Assembly (NCBI GenBank): GCA_903877945.1
Contig: CAIRFY010000554.1
Coordinates: forward strand, 1-12,596
DNA from: an uncultured Oscillochloris sp.
GTDB taxonomy: Bacteria > Chloroflexota > Chloroflexia > Chloroflexales > Chloroflexaceae
Direction: 5' to 3'
Length of the DNA stretch: 12,596 nt
Below the pieces are notes generated by a model. It saw only the letters and a program-made list of their open reading frames with translations, searched no databases and had not been told where the DNA came from. How positions within the stretch are numbered: position 1 is the stretch's first letter; each line of letters starts with the position of its first letter. This document shows, piece by piece, positions 5,471 to 12,489 of the stretch. Made by a program: the position numbers and the translations under genes.

Positions 5471-7920
5471 TACGGTGTCACTCCATCAAGGTCGCCGCCG
5501 AGTCCAACACCGATCTGGCTCGCCAGCTCGGGGCGCACCGCCACATAGAAGTCGGACGAGCCGAGGGGATAGCCAGGCTGCCGAAACATGAGAAACTTCC
5601 AGATCCGCACGTCCACATTTCGGTCAAAGGGGGCACGCAGGAACTGGCCGAGCAGCGAGACGCTCTCCAGGGGCGCGTCCTGCCAGCCGGGGGCCAGCCG
5701 GTAGATCTGATCCTCGGGGAACCACCAGCGCAGCGGGTAGCGCTGCAAGACGAACCCATCGAGCATCTGACGATTTCGGGGGTAGCGGGTCATATTCTCG
5801 TCGAGCAGGAGCACCGCCATCACACCCGGATCGGGTGGCCCGACGAGTTGCTCAGGGGTGCGCTGGCTCTTGCTGAAATCGCGCATGTACCAGGTCCACA
5901 CCGTCTCGTTATCATAAAATACGGGCATCGCCAACCCGTTGCCCCGGCGGCGCGACGCCTCTTCTATGCGGCGGACGACCCGCATCACATCGGGGGATGT
6001 CTGGGTGTACACCAGCATTTCGCGGGGGGTGTCGCCATTCTGATAGGCCAGGCGATAGGCGCTGCGGGCCGTATAGAGGGAGCCGGTGACGGCAACACAG
6101 ATCGCCAGGGCAATGACAGATGAGCGGGTACCCCAGCGTAGACCAACGCCCAGACTCAGCAGCGTGAGCATGGCCAGGCAGAAAATAGGCGCAACCCAGG
6201 GCTGGAGCAGTGACTTCTCGCCAAACCCGACGATTGCCGTCATCAGCACAAAGCACAGGCTGACGATGACGGCGAAGAGGACGGCGAAGAGGGCGAAGGC
6301 GGAGGGCGAAAGGCGGAAGGCGGAAGGCAGCACATCCACAGCACCTTCTTCCACTACGGGTGCGGCGGGCTGGATGCAGCGCTGGAAGGCCCACGCGGAG
6401 AGCAACACGAGGGGCAGGGTAACGTGCGTGGTGAGCCAGGGCATCTTCTCGCCAGCCCAGGAGTAGAGCGCCAGGGCACCTATCGACCACCAGGCGATCA
6501 GTCCAATGCAAAATGCGAAATGCAAAATGCAAAATTTCGACCCCATTTTCCATTTTGCATTTTGCATTGGACTGACATCATAGGCGAGGAAGACAAACCC
6601 AATAGCGCCAAAGAGCAGCAGGAGCGGCTCGTAGATCACCAGTTGTACCAGGTAGTAGTAGTTCGGCTGACCGCCGCGTTGTACATTATGCTGGGCCAGC
6701 CAGTAGAGCAGCGAGCCGCTGGTGCCGGTGATCAGGCCGAGCATGTTGGTGAAGAAGGCGGTGAAGAAGATTGCATAAACTGCACCGAAAATTGCCAGAG
6801 CGACCAGCCAGCGCCGTCCTCTGGCGAGGCTCGCGCAGACATCGGCTATCTCGTCGCCCTGCTCGCGGGCGATCTGCCAGGGGCTGCGTTCCTTACGCCC
6901 CCAGATCGCCCACCACAGGCCACCAAGCGTCGCCAAGCTCAAGCCGACCGCCAGCAGCACGCCGGGATGGCCGAAGAAGCGTCCAAGATCCTGGAGGTAG
7001 AGTCCGACATTTACGATCAGGTTACGCCCACCATCGTCATCGGCGCGGTTGCGGATACGCAGGGCGTAGGCGTTATCGTCAGTCTCAAGAGCCTGCCAAC
7101 CGAAGATCGGGCCAGGCGTGAAACGCATCTGGCTGGTCTGCGGGTCGCGGGTGGCGTTATGCGAACCATCGACCTCGGCTTTGCCGGGGAGGACGAAGAT
7201 CAGGGCGGCCACCGCCACCGCGAGGATGGCCAGGATCGCCACGCCGGGGCGGAAGATCCGCCAGAGAAAGATCAGGGCCAGGGGCGCGCTCATAATCAGC
7301 AGGAAGAGGTAACTCGTCTCCTGGTTCACGAACATCACGGCGTAGGCCAGGGAGCCGACGTAGAGCCAGGTCGGTCGGCGGGTCGAGACGTAGCGCACAA
7401 TCGCCGTGAAGACCAGCATCTCGCAGAGTACCGAGTAGATGTCGTGGCGGATGAAGCGCCCGTAGTAGAGGAAGACCGGCGAGATCAACAGGTAGACAGA
7501 TGCGAGGAAGGCGGCAAGCCGGCCAAGCTCGCGTCGGATCAGGTAGGGCGTCAGCGTGAGCGCGGTACCGGCCAGAGCGGCCCCGAGGCGCGCCGTGAAG
7601 TCGTTATCGCCAAAGAGCCAGAAGAGCAGCGCGCCGATATGGTAGAGCAGCGGCCCGTGCAGCAGGGGATCGTGCATGTAGCCGCGCCCGCTGTAGAGGA
7701 ACCACGAGTAGGCGGCGTGGAGCGTCTCATCGTGGTGCATGGCGCGGTCGCCAAGTCCCCAGAGGTGCGCGATCAGGGCCAGAAGACCGATGCCCAGGTA
7801 AGCCAACTGCTCAGCGATGAGGGGCCATGTCCGAGGCGGGGCGACACTCTGGGCGGCGACATCGCCGGTATACAGATTCTCTGCTATGGCTTCGGGTCGA
7901 GGCAGATCGAGGGTTGACAT
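5470..7920 (-). CDS. GT-C glycosyltransferase, TIGR03663/Agl23 family
   Basis: This 816-aa multipass membrane protein is a tandem paralogue of the NHL-bearing glycosyltransferase immediately downstream, but lacks the propeller. The shared order is HHDET (62-66, with the DE pair), HDPLLHGPLLYH (83-94), LFGDNDFTARLG (102-113), RFIRHD (155-160), YSWAGEKMPWL (486-496), TPREMLVYTQTSPDV (631-645) and RWWFPED (731-737). Helices span roughly 38-625, and a soluble tail follows. It probably moves a lipid-linked sugar on the outer face of the membrane. The ATG at 7920 has GAGGTG just upstream; an in-frame TTG at 7956 would add 12 unconvincing residues. Two repeats are translated in frame: a 78-bp palindrome (residues 449-475) and GCGGAAG heptads (531-543). 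It is the first gene of the coupled three-gene unit. Confidence 0.9.
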   Translation of the reverse strand: MSTLDLPRPEAIAENLYTGDVAAQSVAPPRTWPLIAEQLAYLGIGLLALIAHLWGLGDRAMHHDETLHAAYSWFLYSGRGYMHDPLLHGPLLYHIGALLFWLFGDNDFTARLGAALAGTALTLTPYLIRRELGRLAAFLASVYLLISPVFLYYGRFIRHDIYSVLCEMLVFTAIVRYVSTRRPTWLYVGSLAYAVMFVNQETSYLFLLIMSAPLALIFLWRIFRPGVAILAILAVAVAALIFVLPGKAEVDGSHNATRDPQTSQMRFTPGPIFGWQALETDDNAYALRIRNRADDDGGRNLIVNVGLYLQDLGRFFGHPGVLLAVGLSLATLGGLWWAIWGRKERSPWQIAREQGDEIADVCASLARGRRWLVALAIFGAVYAIFFTAFFTNMLGLITGTSGSLLYWLAQHNVQRGGQPNYYYLVQLVIYEPLLLLFGAIGFVFLAYDVSPMQNAKWKMGSKFCILHFAFCIGLIAWWSIGALALYSWAGEKMPWLTTHVTLPLVLLSAWAFQRCIQPAAPVVEEGAVDVLPSAFRLSPSAFALFAVLFAVIVSLCFVLMTAIVGFGEKSLLQPWVAPIFCLAMLTLLSLGVGLRWGTRSSVIALAICVAVTGSLYTARSAYRLAYQNGDTPREMLVYTQTSPDVMRVVRRIEEASRRRGNGLAMPVFYDNETVWTWYMRDFSKSQRTPEQLVGPPDPGVMAVLLLDENMTRYPRNRQMLDGFVLQRYPLRWWFPEDQIYRLAPGWQDAPLESVSLLGQFLRAPFDRNVDVRIWKFLMFRQPGYPLGSSDFYVAVRPELASQIGVGLGGDLDGVTP
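6292..6330 (+). repeat. Heptad repeat block GCGGAAG within the glycosyltransferase gene
   Basis: About five 7-bp units (GGCGAAG, GCGGAGG, GCGAAAG, GCGGAAG, GCGGAAG) end in GCAG. They are translated on the minus strand as LPSAFRLSPSAFA (residues 531-543). The block sits in the loop after the AGEKMPWL helix, the same loop that carries the GATTGCG block in the paralogue. Confidence 0.78.
6498..6575. repeat. 78-bp palindromic repeat with TGCAAAA units, in frame within a gene
   Basis: The perfect 19-bp arms are TCAGTCCAATGCAAAATGC (6498-6516) and its reverse complement (6557-6575). The interior holds further TGCAAAA heptad-like units on the left side and TTTTGCA-type units on the right. The length is exactly 26 codons, and translation continues through it as about residues 449-475. 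AT content is visibly higher than in the surrounding gene, which supports later insertion. Confidence 0.85.
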
Positions 7921-8035
7921 CGCACCTCGGGGCGCACAGGGCGCAGGGTAAGACAAGGGAACAGGGAACGGACAATGGGATCAGACAAATCTCGCGGGCA
8001 TTGTACACCAAAAAGACCTACGTGATCCCTGTTCT
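7921..8035 (-). promoter_or_regulatory. Upstream region of the glycosyltransferase operon with a possible -10 box
   Basis: On the minus strand a TACAAT hexamer (plus 8000-8005) would start transcription about 70 nt before the ATG at 7920. No good -35 was found at normal spacing. The segment also holds GGGAACA-like short repeats (around 7956-7970) and a reversed CCCTGTTCTC block (8027-8036). Promoter assignment is weak. Confidence 0.3.
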
Positions 8036-8036
8036 C

Positions 8037-8049
8037 TGCTCCCTTATAC
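8037..8049 (+). repeat. Left target-site duplication of the MITE-like element
   Basis: TGCTCCCTTATAC is repeated perfectly at 8214-8226 and directly abuts the element's left inverted repeat. The other copy contains the stop codon of the penicillin acylase gene, so this left copy is presumably the duplicated one. Confidence 0.75.
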
Positions 8050-8213
8050 GGGCTGTTGCAAAGTCCGCAGATCGCCGGACAGCCCTCACCCCCCAGCCCC
8101 CTCTCCCTGAACGGGAGAGGGGGAGTCGGATGCGTCCTGGTGCGGAATCTCCCCTCTCCCCGTGAGGGAGAGGGGCAGGGGGTGAGGGCCGGAGGGTGAC
8201 TTTGCATCAGCCC
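8050..8213. mobile_element. MITE-like palindromic element, copy 1 (164 bp)
   Basis: The terminal inverted repeats are GGGCTGTTGCAAAGTC (8050-8065) and the reverse complement of 8198-8213, matching at 15 of 16 bases. The interior is a long inverted repeat: GCCCTCACCCCCCAGCCCC near the left pairs with the GGGGCAGGGGGTGAGGGC region near the right (to 8189). A smaller CTCTCCC/GGGAGAG hairpin sits inside the left half. A perfect 13-bp direct repeat flanks it on both sides. It has no coding capacity, so it would need a transposase in trans. In RNA it would form a strong hairpin after the acylase stop, possibly acting as terminator or 3'-end stabiliser, but no T-tract was found. Confidence 0.8.
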
Positions 8214-8226
8214 TGCTCCCTTATAC
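8214..8226 (+). repeat. Right target-site duplication of the MITE-like element
   Basis: TGCTCCCTTATAC is identical to 8037-8049. It includes the TAA stop codon (8221-8223, minus strand) of the penicillin acylase gene. Confidence 0.75.
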
Positions 8227-10686
8227 CGGCTCCAACATCAGCACGGCGGCGGTATCACGCTCGACAGCGGCGCGAGTCCAGAGCATGGGGCAGTAGGCTC
8301 CGCCGCGCCAGGCTTCAGCCATGTCGCTGTAGTGGCGGCTGGCCGGGTGGCCGCTCTGTCCAGCGGGCAGAACGACCTGCGAGGCGTCCCATCCGCCTAC
8401 GTCGATGATCTGGCGATAGGAGGGGGCGATGTACAACGGGCCAACCGGACTGTTGCGCGGGGAATGTGCGTGGTTCACCGTGTCAATATCGCCGCCGGTG
8501 GGCCAGGGGCCACGGTTGAAGATCGCGGACAGGGCGGCCACGCTCCCGAGCGGGTGCCGCAGGGTGAGCCGATGTATCTTGCCATAGCTCCAGCGGGCCG
8601 GGTCGCTGCCGTGCCTACGCAGGTCGGCCACGGCGCGGGCCAGGGCCGTGCGCAGCAGATCGTCCCAGGTGCGGCCCGTGCCCAGCCAGGGGTCAGCCCG
8701 GCCCGGCGCGGGCGCGGCGGCGATCCGCTCCAGCAGGGTGGGCAGGGCACGTTCAAGGTAGTTATTGGCCGGGATGCTGGCGAAGGCTCCCAGGCCAGCC
8801 GTGGCCGAGATGAGGTCGCCTAGCTCGGCGTAAGCGATGCGCAGCAGGTGGTAGCGCAGCGCAGCGTAGATGGCGCCAGCCGCGCTGGCCGCGCTGAGAT
8901 CGCCGTCCCAGGCAACCAGGATGTCGCGAGCTTTGCGCTCGGTCGGCTCGTCAATCGGCAGGTCGGCCACCAGACCGGCTAGGGCCAGGCCCGGCAGCGA
9001 GCGCACATCGTGGTGCATACGGGCGAAGCTGCGCGGGTCGTGACGCTCCTCGGCCATGATCATTTCGGTAATGCGGGTGGCCCGGTAGGGGTTCAGCCAC
9101 TCGCCCTTCAGCGCGTCATAAAAGGGATAATCGCTATTGGCAGTGCGCTGGTTGGCCGACACCATCATACCGCCGGGTGGATCGTAGGCCGACGGCAGAG
9201 CCTCGGGCGGAATGAAGCTACGCCACTCGTGGGCACCGTCCCAACCGGGTACGGGCAGTTGACCGTCGCCCTGGGCGCGTACCGGCAGACGCCCGGCCAG
9301 CGCGTAACCAATATGCCCGTCCACATCGGCGTAGACGAAGTTCTGCGGCGGTACATCCCAGTCGGCCAAGGCAGCGCGGAACTCGGCCCAGTTCCCGGCG
9401 CGGTTCAGGCCCAGCACAGCGCGGGTAATGCCGGGTGCGGGGTCGAGAGCCGTCCAGCGTAAGGCCAGAGCTTCGCGGTAGGACTCCGCCACGTCCACCG
9501 GGCGTGACAACGGGTTGGCAGCGGGGCCGATGATTGAGTCAATGATCGGGCCGTGGCGCGTCACCCGGACATCCACCACGCTGGGCGCAGCCTGACCCTT
9601 GACGACGATCTCCTCGCGCACCGTCTCGGCGCGCAGCCACGCGCCGCGCCACTGGTAGCGCAGCGGGTCAGACGGGTCAAAGCGCTCAATGTAGAGATCC
9701 TGGTTGTCGATCATCCCATTGGTGACGCCCCAGGCCACGTGGCGGTTATGACCAATGATCACACCACAGGTGCCGGGGAAGGTAGCGCCGGTGACGTGGT
9801 AGTCGCCGCCTTCCAGGTGGGCCAGATACCAGACGCCGGGCAGGCCCAGGGCGATGTGCGGGTCGTCGGCGAGCAGTGGACGCCCGCTGACGCTGCGTGA
9901 ACCGCCGACCACCCAGGCGTTTGAACCCTGGGGGCCACCCGGCTCGCCGACGAAGGGTGCGGCGGCGGACATCATGCGCAGGGCGGCCTCACCAATGGCC
10001 GGGTCGTAGGAGACGCCGACAGGGACAGTGATCGGGGCGGCATCAGGGTAGCGCGGGTTCAGAGCGGCGGCGCGCTCGGCACCGAGGGTGGCCACGATCC
10101 GCGCATTGAGCAGCTCGCTCGTCCAGTTCAGCGAGAGATTCAGCGCCATCATCTTCGGCCAGACCAGGACATCGGCCAGATCCCAGGGGCGCGGCGTAAG
10201 GCCGAGGATGCGAAACTCAAGGGGCAGGCGCGAGCGACTGGCATCGACGCAGGCGTTCACGCCGCGCACATAGGCCGTGAGAATGGCACAGGTATGCTCA
10301 TCGAGCAGATCGATCTCGCGGCGGGCGAGCCGTGAGAAGCCAAGCGTGCGGATGAAAGTATCGGAACTCAGGGCGACCGGGCCAAAGATCTCGGCGAGGC
10401 AACCGTGGCCCGTGCGCCGGTTCAGTTCCATCTGCCAGAGCCGATCCTGGGCGTGGACATAACCAAGGGCGGCGAAGAGGTCAGCGTTGTTCTCGGCGTA
10501 GATATGCGGCACGCCCCAGCGGTCGCGGCGCACCTCGGTGCGGGCGGAGAGGCCCGGCAGCGGGGCGACCCCGCTCACGCGGGGCAGCGGGCGGCGCAGT
10601 GCGGTCGCCACACCGAAGCCCGCCAGACCAGCCGCGACCCCGGCGGTGATACCGACCGTGCGCCCGAATCGAGAAAAATCAAACAT
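8221..10686 (-). CDS. Penicillin acylase family Ntn hydrolase (membrane-anchored precursor)
   Basis: This 821-aa precursor of the penicillin/cephalosporin/acyl-homoserine-lactone acylase family (PF01804) hydrolyses an amide-linked acyl group. Residues 9-30 form an uncleaved-looking membrane anchor, so the enzyme is probably extracytoplasmic and tethered. RDRWGVPHIYAENNADLF and GYVHAQDRLWQMELNRR (within 54-91) are typical of the alpha chain. Self-cleavage is expected at Gly254-Ser255 in QGSNAWVVGGS, with Ser255 as the nucleophile of a 567-aa beta chain. His277 is beta position 23, as in cephalosporin and AHL acylases, rather than Gln as in penicillin G acylase. HVAWGVTNG, VTRHGPI, MMVSANQRT (Asn512, likely oxyanion-hole Asn) and HHDVRS follow. 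The real substrate cannot be read from sequence. It starts with ATG at 10686, 17 nt after the release-factor-like gene. Confidence 0.95.
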   Translation of the reverse strand: MFDFSRFGRTVGITAGVAAGLAGFGVATALRRPLPRVSGVAPLPGLSARTEVRRDRWGVPHIYAENNADLFAALGYVHAQDRLWQMELNRRTGHGCLAEIFGPVALSSDTFIRTLGFSRLARREIDLLDEHTCAILTAYVRGVNACVDASRSRLPLEFRILGLTPRPWDLADVLVWPKMMALNLSLNWTSELLNARIVATLGAERAAALNPRYPDAAPITVPVGVSYDPAIGEAALRMMSAAAPFVGEPGGPQGSNAWVVGGSRSVSGRPLLADDPHIALGLPGVWYLAHLEGGDYHVTGATFPGTCGVIIGHNRHVAWGVTNGMIDNQDLYIERFDPSDPLRYQWRGAWLRAETVREEIVVKGQAAPSVVDVRVTRHGPIIDSIIGPAANPLSRPVDVAESYREALALRWTALDPAPGITRAVLGLNRAGNWAEFRAALADWDVPPQNFVYADVDGHIGYALAGRLPVRAQGDGQLPVPGWDGAHEWRSFIPPEALPSAYDPPGGMMVSANQRTANSDYPFYDALKGEWLNPYRATRITEMIMAEERHDPRSFARMHHDVRSLPGLALAGLVADLPIDEPTERKARDILVAWDGDLSAASAAGAIYAALRYHLLRIAYAELGDLISATAGLGAFASIPANNYLERALPTLLERIAAAPAPGRADPWLGTGRTWDDLLRTALARAVADLRRHGSDPARWSYGKIHRLTLRHPLGSVAALSAIFNRGPWPTGGDIDTVNHAHSPRNSPVGPLYIAPSYRQIIDVGGWDASQVVLPAGQSGHPASRHYSDMAEAWRGGAYCPMLWTRAAVERDTAAVLMLEPV

Positions 10687-10703
10687 ACGTGTGGCTTGCC
10701 TTG

Positions 10704-11063
10704 CTACTCATCGCGCACGGGGCCACGGAGAGCCTTGGTTGACCCACGACGGCGCTTCGTCGTCCGGCGCTCGGCGCGGGCGGCGCGGCTGGGCCGGGTG
10801 GCGAACCTCGGGGCAACGACCGCGTTTGCCGCCTCTAGCCGACGCGCCAGGCGCACAAAGGCCATCTCCAGGTTCGCCGCCTGCGAGCGGCGCTCGGTGG
10901 CCGTCACCACGATCCCGCTGGGGCGGTGGACGAGCCGCACGCCGGTGGCGTTGCGATTGCGGTGCTGCCCGCCCGGCCCGCTCGCGATGAAGAACGTCAC
11001 ATCGCTCTCACGCTCCATAGCCGCACGGCTGGTCAGCATCGAATCTTGGGTTTCGGATTCCAT
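10704..11063 (-). CDS. Peptide chain release factor-like protein with GGQ (RF-1) domain
   Basis: This 119-aa cytosolic protein contains only the peptidyl-tRNA-hydrolysing domain of class I release factors. ASGPGGQHRNRNATGVRL (27-44) includes the catalytic GGQ (31-33), followed by HRPSGIVVTATERRSQ (46-61). A strongly basic tail (86-117, many Arg/Lys) resembles the ribosome-binding tail of ArfB/YaeJ-type rescue factors. It lacks the stop-codon-recognition domain, so a role in rescuing stalled ribosomes is plausible but inferred. Start choice is uncertain: ATG at 11063 gives the usual ~25 residues before the GGQ block. GTG at 11078 and ATG at 11039 or 11018 are alternatives, and none has a clear Shine-Dalgarno. 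Only 17 nt separate it from the acylase gene, suggesting shared transcription. Confidence 0.88.
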   Translation of the reverse strand: MESETQDSMLTSRAAMERESDVTFFIASGPGGQHRNRNATGVRLVHRPSGIVVTATERRSQAANLEMAFVRLARRLEAANAVVAPRFATRPSRAARAERRTTKRRRGSTKALRGPVRDE

Positions 11064-11120
11064 AATATAGCGATTCACTGCGTGATCAGCACATCATACT
11101 CCGCACGCCTCTGCCTGATC

Positions 11121-11129
11121 ATTGTAGCA
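11121..11129 (-). promoter_or_regulatory. Extended -10 promoter element for the release factor-like/acylase pair
   Basis: On the minus strand this reads TGCTACAAT, an extended -10 (TGn-TACAAT) needing little -35 help. It would start transcription around 11113, about 50 nt before the ATG at 11063. No good -35 match was found. Confidence 0.4.
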
Positions 11130-11187
11130 TAGCGCCACAGCCCTGGCTTTGATTTCGATTAAAACGCAAACCGCAGCGCGCATGCGG

Positions 11188-11193
11188 TACAAT
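11188..11193 (+). promoter_or_regulatory. Possible -10 box for the amino-acid-binding lipoprotein gene
   Basis: TACAAT would give a 5' leader of about 49 nt before the ATG at 11249. No convincing -35 lies 16-18 bp upstream, where the sequence is CGCAAA-like. It faces away from the minus-strand -10 box, giving a divergent promoter region. Confidence 0.3.
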
Positions 11194-11233
11194 AGCGATC
11201 TCAATAGTGCGTTGCGCCCCATCGCCACACCAC

Positions 11234-11239
11234 GGGAGG
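11234..11239 (+). promoter_or_regulatory. Ribosome binding site GGGAGG
   Basis: A strong Shine-Dalgarno GGGAGG lies 9 nt before the ATG at 11249. It decides that start over an in-frame ATG at 11207, which would put 14 hydrophilic residues ahead of the signal peptide. Confidence 0.75.
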
Positions 11240-11248
11240 CACCATCGT

Positions 11249-12481
11249 ATGCTACCGCTAAAACCGGCGTTTACCATCTCCAGGCATATTGCTCTGATCG
11301 GCCTCGTTCTGCTCGCCGGGTGCAGCCTGCCCTTCGGCCAGGCACCCACGCCCCAGCCGGTGATCCTGATCATCACCGCCACGCCCGACCGGCGCAGCCA
11401 GGCTCCCACCGCCAGCCCCGTTTTCATCGCCTCACCGGCCACGACAGCCCCAGCGCAGGACGTTACCCCGACCCCAGCGCAGGACGCTGCGGCCACCGAT
11501 GTCCCCACAGCGGGCGGATTGCTGGCGCGGGTGAAGGCTCGGGGAAAGCTGATTTGTGGCACTAACGCCGATCTGCCGGGCTTCGGGTTCTACGATAACG
11601 TGCGCAGCCAGTGGAGCGGCTTCGACGTAGACTTTTGCCGGGCGGTGGCAGCGGCGATCTTCGGCGACGCCGAGGCGATTGAGTTTGTGGCCCTGAACAC
11701 CTCGGGCCAGAACGAGCGCTTTGAGGCAGTGCGCAGCGGTAAAGTGGACGTACTCTTCCGCAACACCACATGGACTCTGGGCCGCGATGTGGCGCAACTG
11801 GCCTTTGGGCCGACGACCTTCCACGACGGGCAGAGCTTTATGGTGCGTGCCACTGACAAGATCGCCAGCCTGAACGACCTGGCGGGCAAGAAGATCTGCG
11901 TGGCCCGAGGCACCACCAGTGAGCAGAACCTGAACGATGACTTCGCCGCCCGCAAGATCCCCTTCAAACCCACGCTCTATGATGACGAGAACCAGCTTTA
12001 CCCGGCCTACGACGCGGGCCTGTGCGACGCGGTCACCAGCGACAGTTCGCAGCTTAGTTCGAAGCGGCAGACCCTCGCGAAGCCACAGGACAACGTGATC
12101 CTTGGCGACCGCATTTCACGTGAGCCGCTGGGGCCGGCCTTTATCGAGAACGATGAGCAGTGGCGCGACATCATCACCTGGGCCGTCTTCGCGACGATGT
12201 ACGCCGAGGAACTGCGGGTCGATCAGGCCAATGTCGAGCAGGTGAAGGCCAGCAGCACCGACCCGCGAGTGCGGCGGCTGCTCGGACTTGAAGGCGACTT
12301 CGGCACGAAGCTTGGGTTGAGCAACGATTTTGGCTACCTGATCATCAGCAAGGTGGGGAACTACGCCGACATCTACAACCGCAACCTGGGGCCGAGCACG
12401 CCCTTTGCCCTGGAGCGCGGCCCAAACAAGGCGTGGAACCTGGGCGCTGGTGGGGTACTGGCCTCGCCACCCTTCCGGTAG
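11249..12481 (+). CDS. General L-amino-acid-binding lipoprotein (AapJ/BztA-type, SBP family 3)
   Basis: This 410-aa solute-binding lipoprotein would capture amino acids for an ABC importer. A lipoprotein signal peptide ends in LLAG-Cys25. A Pro/Thr/Ala linker (about 30-90) contains IITATPD and an 8-residue duplication (PAQDVTPTPAQDA), coded by a 15-bp direct repeat at 11448-11462 and 11472-11486. The binding domain (about 91-410) has RGKLICGTNADLPGFGF (99-115), GFDVDFCRAVAAAIFGD (124-140), RNTTWTLGRD (171-180), GGNYADIYNRNLG-like sequence (370-381) and the family C-terminus GPNKAWN to PPFR. These features point to the AapJ/BztA/YhdW general amino-acid branch rather than His- or Gln-specific proteins. 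No permease or ATPase follows within the window; only a palindromic element does, so any transporter partners must be elsewhere. Confidence 0.92.
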   Translation: MLPLKPAFTISRHIALIGLVLLAGCSLPFGQAPTPQPVILIITATPDRRSQAPTASPVFIASPATTAPAQDVTPTPAQDAAATDVPTAGGLLARVKARGKLICGTNADLPGFGFYDNVRSQWSGFDVDFCRAVAAAIFGDAEAIEFVALNTSGQNERFEAVRSGKVDVLFRNTTWTLGRDVAQLAFGPTTFHDGQSFMVRATDKIASLNDLAGKKICVARGTTSEQNLNDDFAARKIPFKPTLYDDENQLYPAYDAGLCDAVTSDSSQLSSKRQTLAKPQDNVILGDRISREPLGPAFIENDEQWRDIITWAVFATMYAEELRVDQANVEQVKASSTDPRVRRLLGLEGDFGTKLGLSNDFGYLIISKVGNYADIYNRNLGPSTPFALERGPNKAWNLGAGGVLASPPFR

Positions 12482-12489
12482 AGATCCTA

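Noticed and set aside
6492..6587. AGGCGA direct repeats flanking the 78-bp palindrome as a target duplication
   Set aside because: The 6-bp matches do not abut the palindrome evenly (right copy is 6 nt away) and are short enough to be chance.
6424..7917. Long open frame (497 codons) on the plus strand opposite the 816-aa glycosyltransferase
   Set aside because: It mirrors the codon pattern of the real gene, is rich in Gly, Glu, Arg and Gln with no recognisable fold or motif, and the minus-strand gene has clear family motifs along its full length.
7921..7956. TTG start at 7956 for the first glycosyltransferase
   Set aside because: The ATG at 7920 has GAGGTG close upstream, and the 12 extra residues would be encoded by repeat-like spacer sequence.
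8066..8197. Intrinsic (Rho-independent) terminator after the acylase gene
   Set aside because: The hairpin is strong but no U-tract follows on either strand, and the flanking target duplication explains it better as an inserted element.
8050..8213. RAYT-associated REP element
   Set aside because: REP elements are about 20-40 nt with a GTAG-type tetranucleotide and no target duplication. This unit is 164 bp with long terminal repeats and a 13-bp direct repeat.
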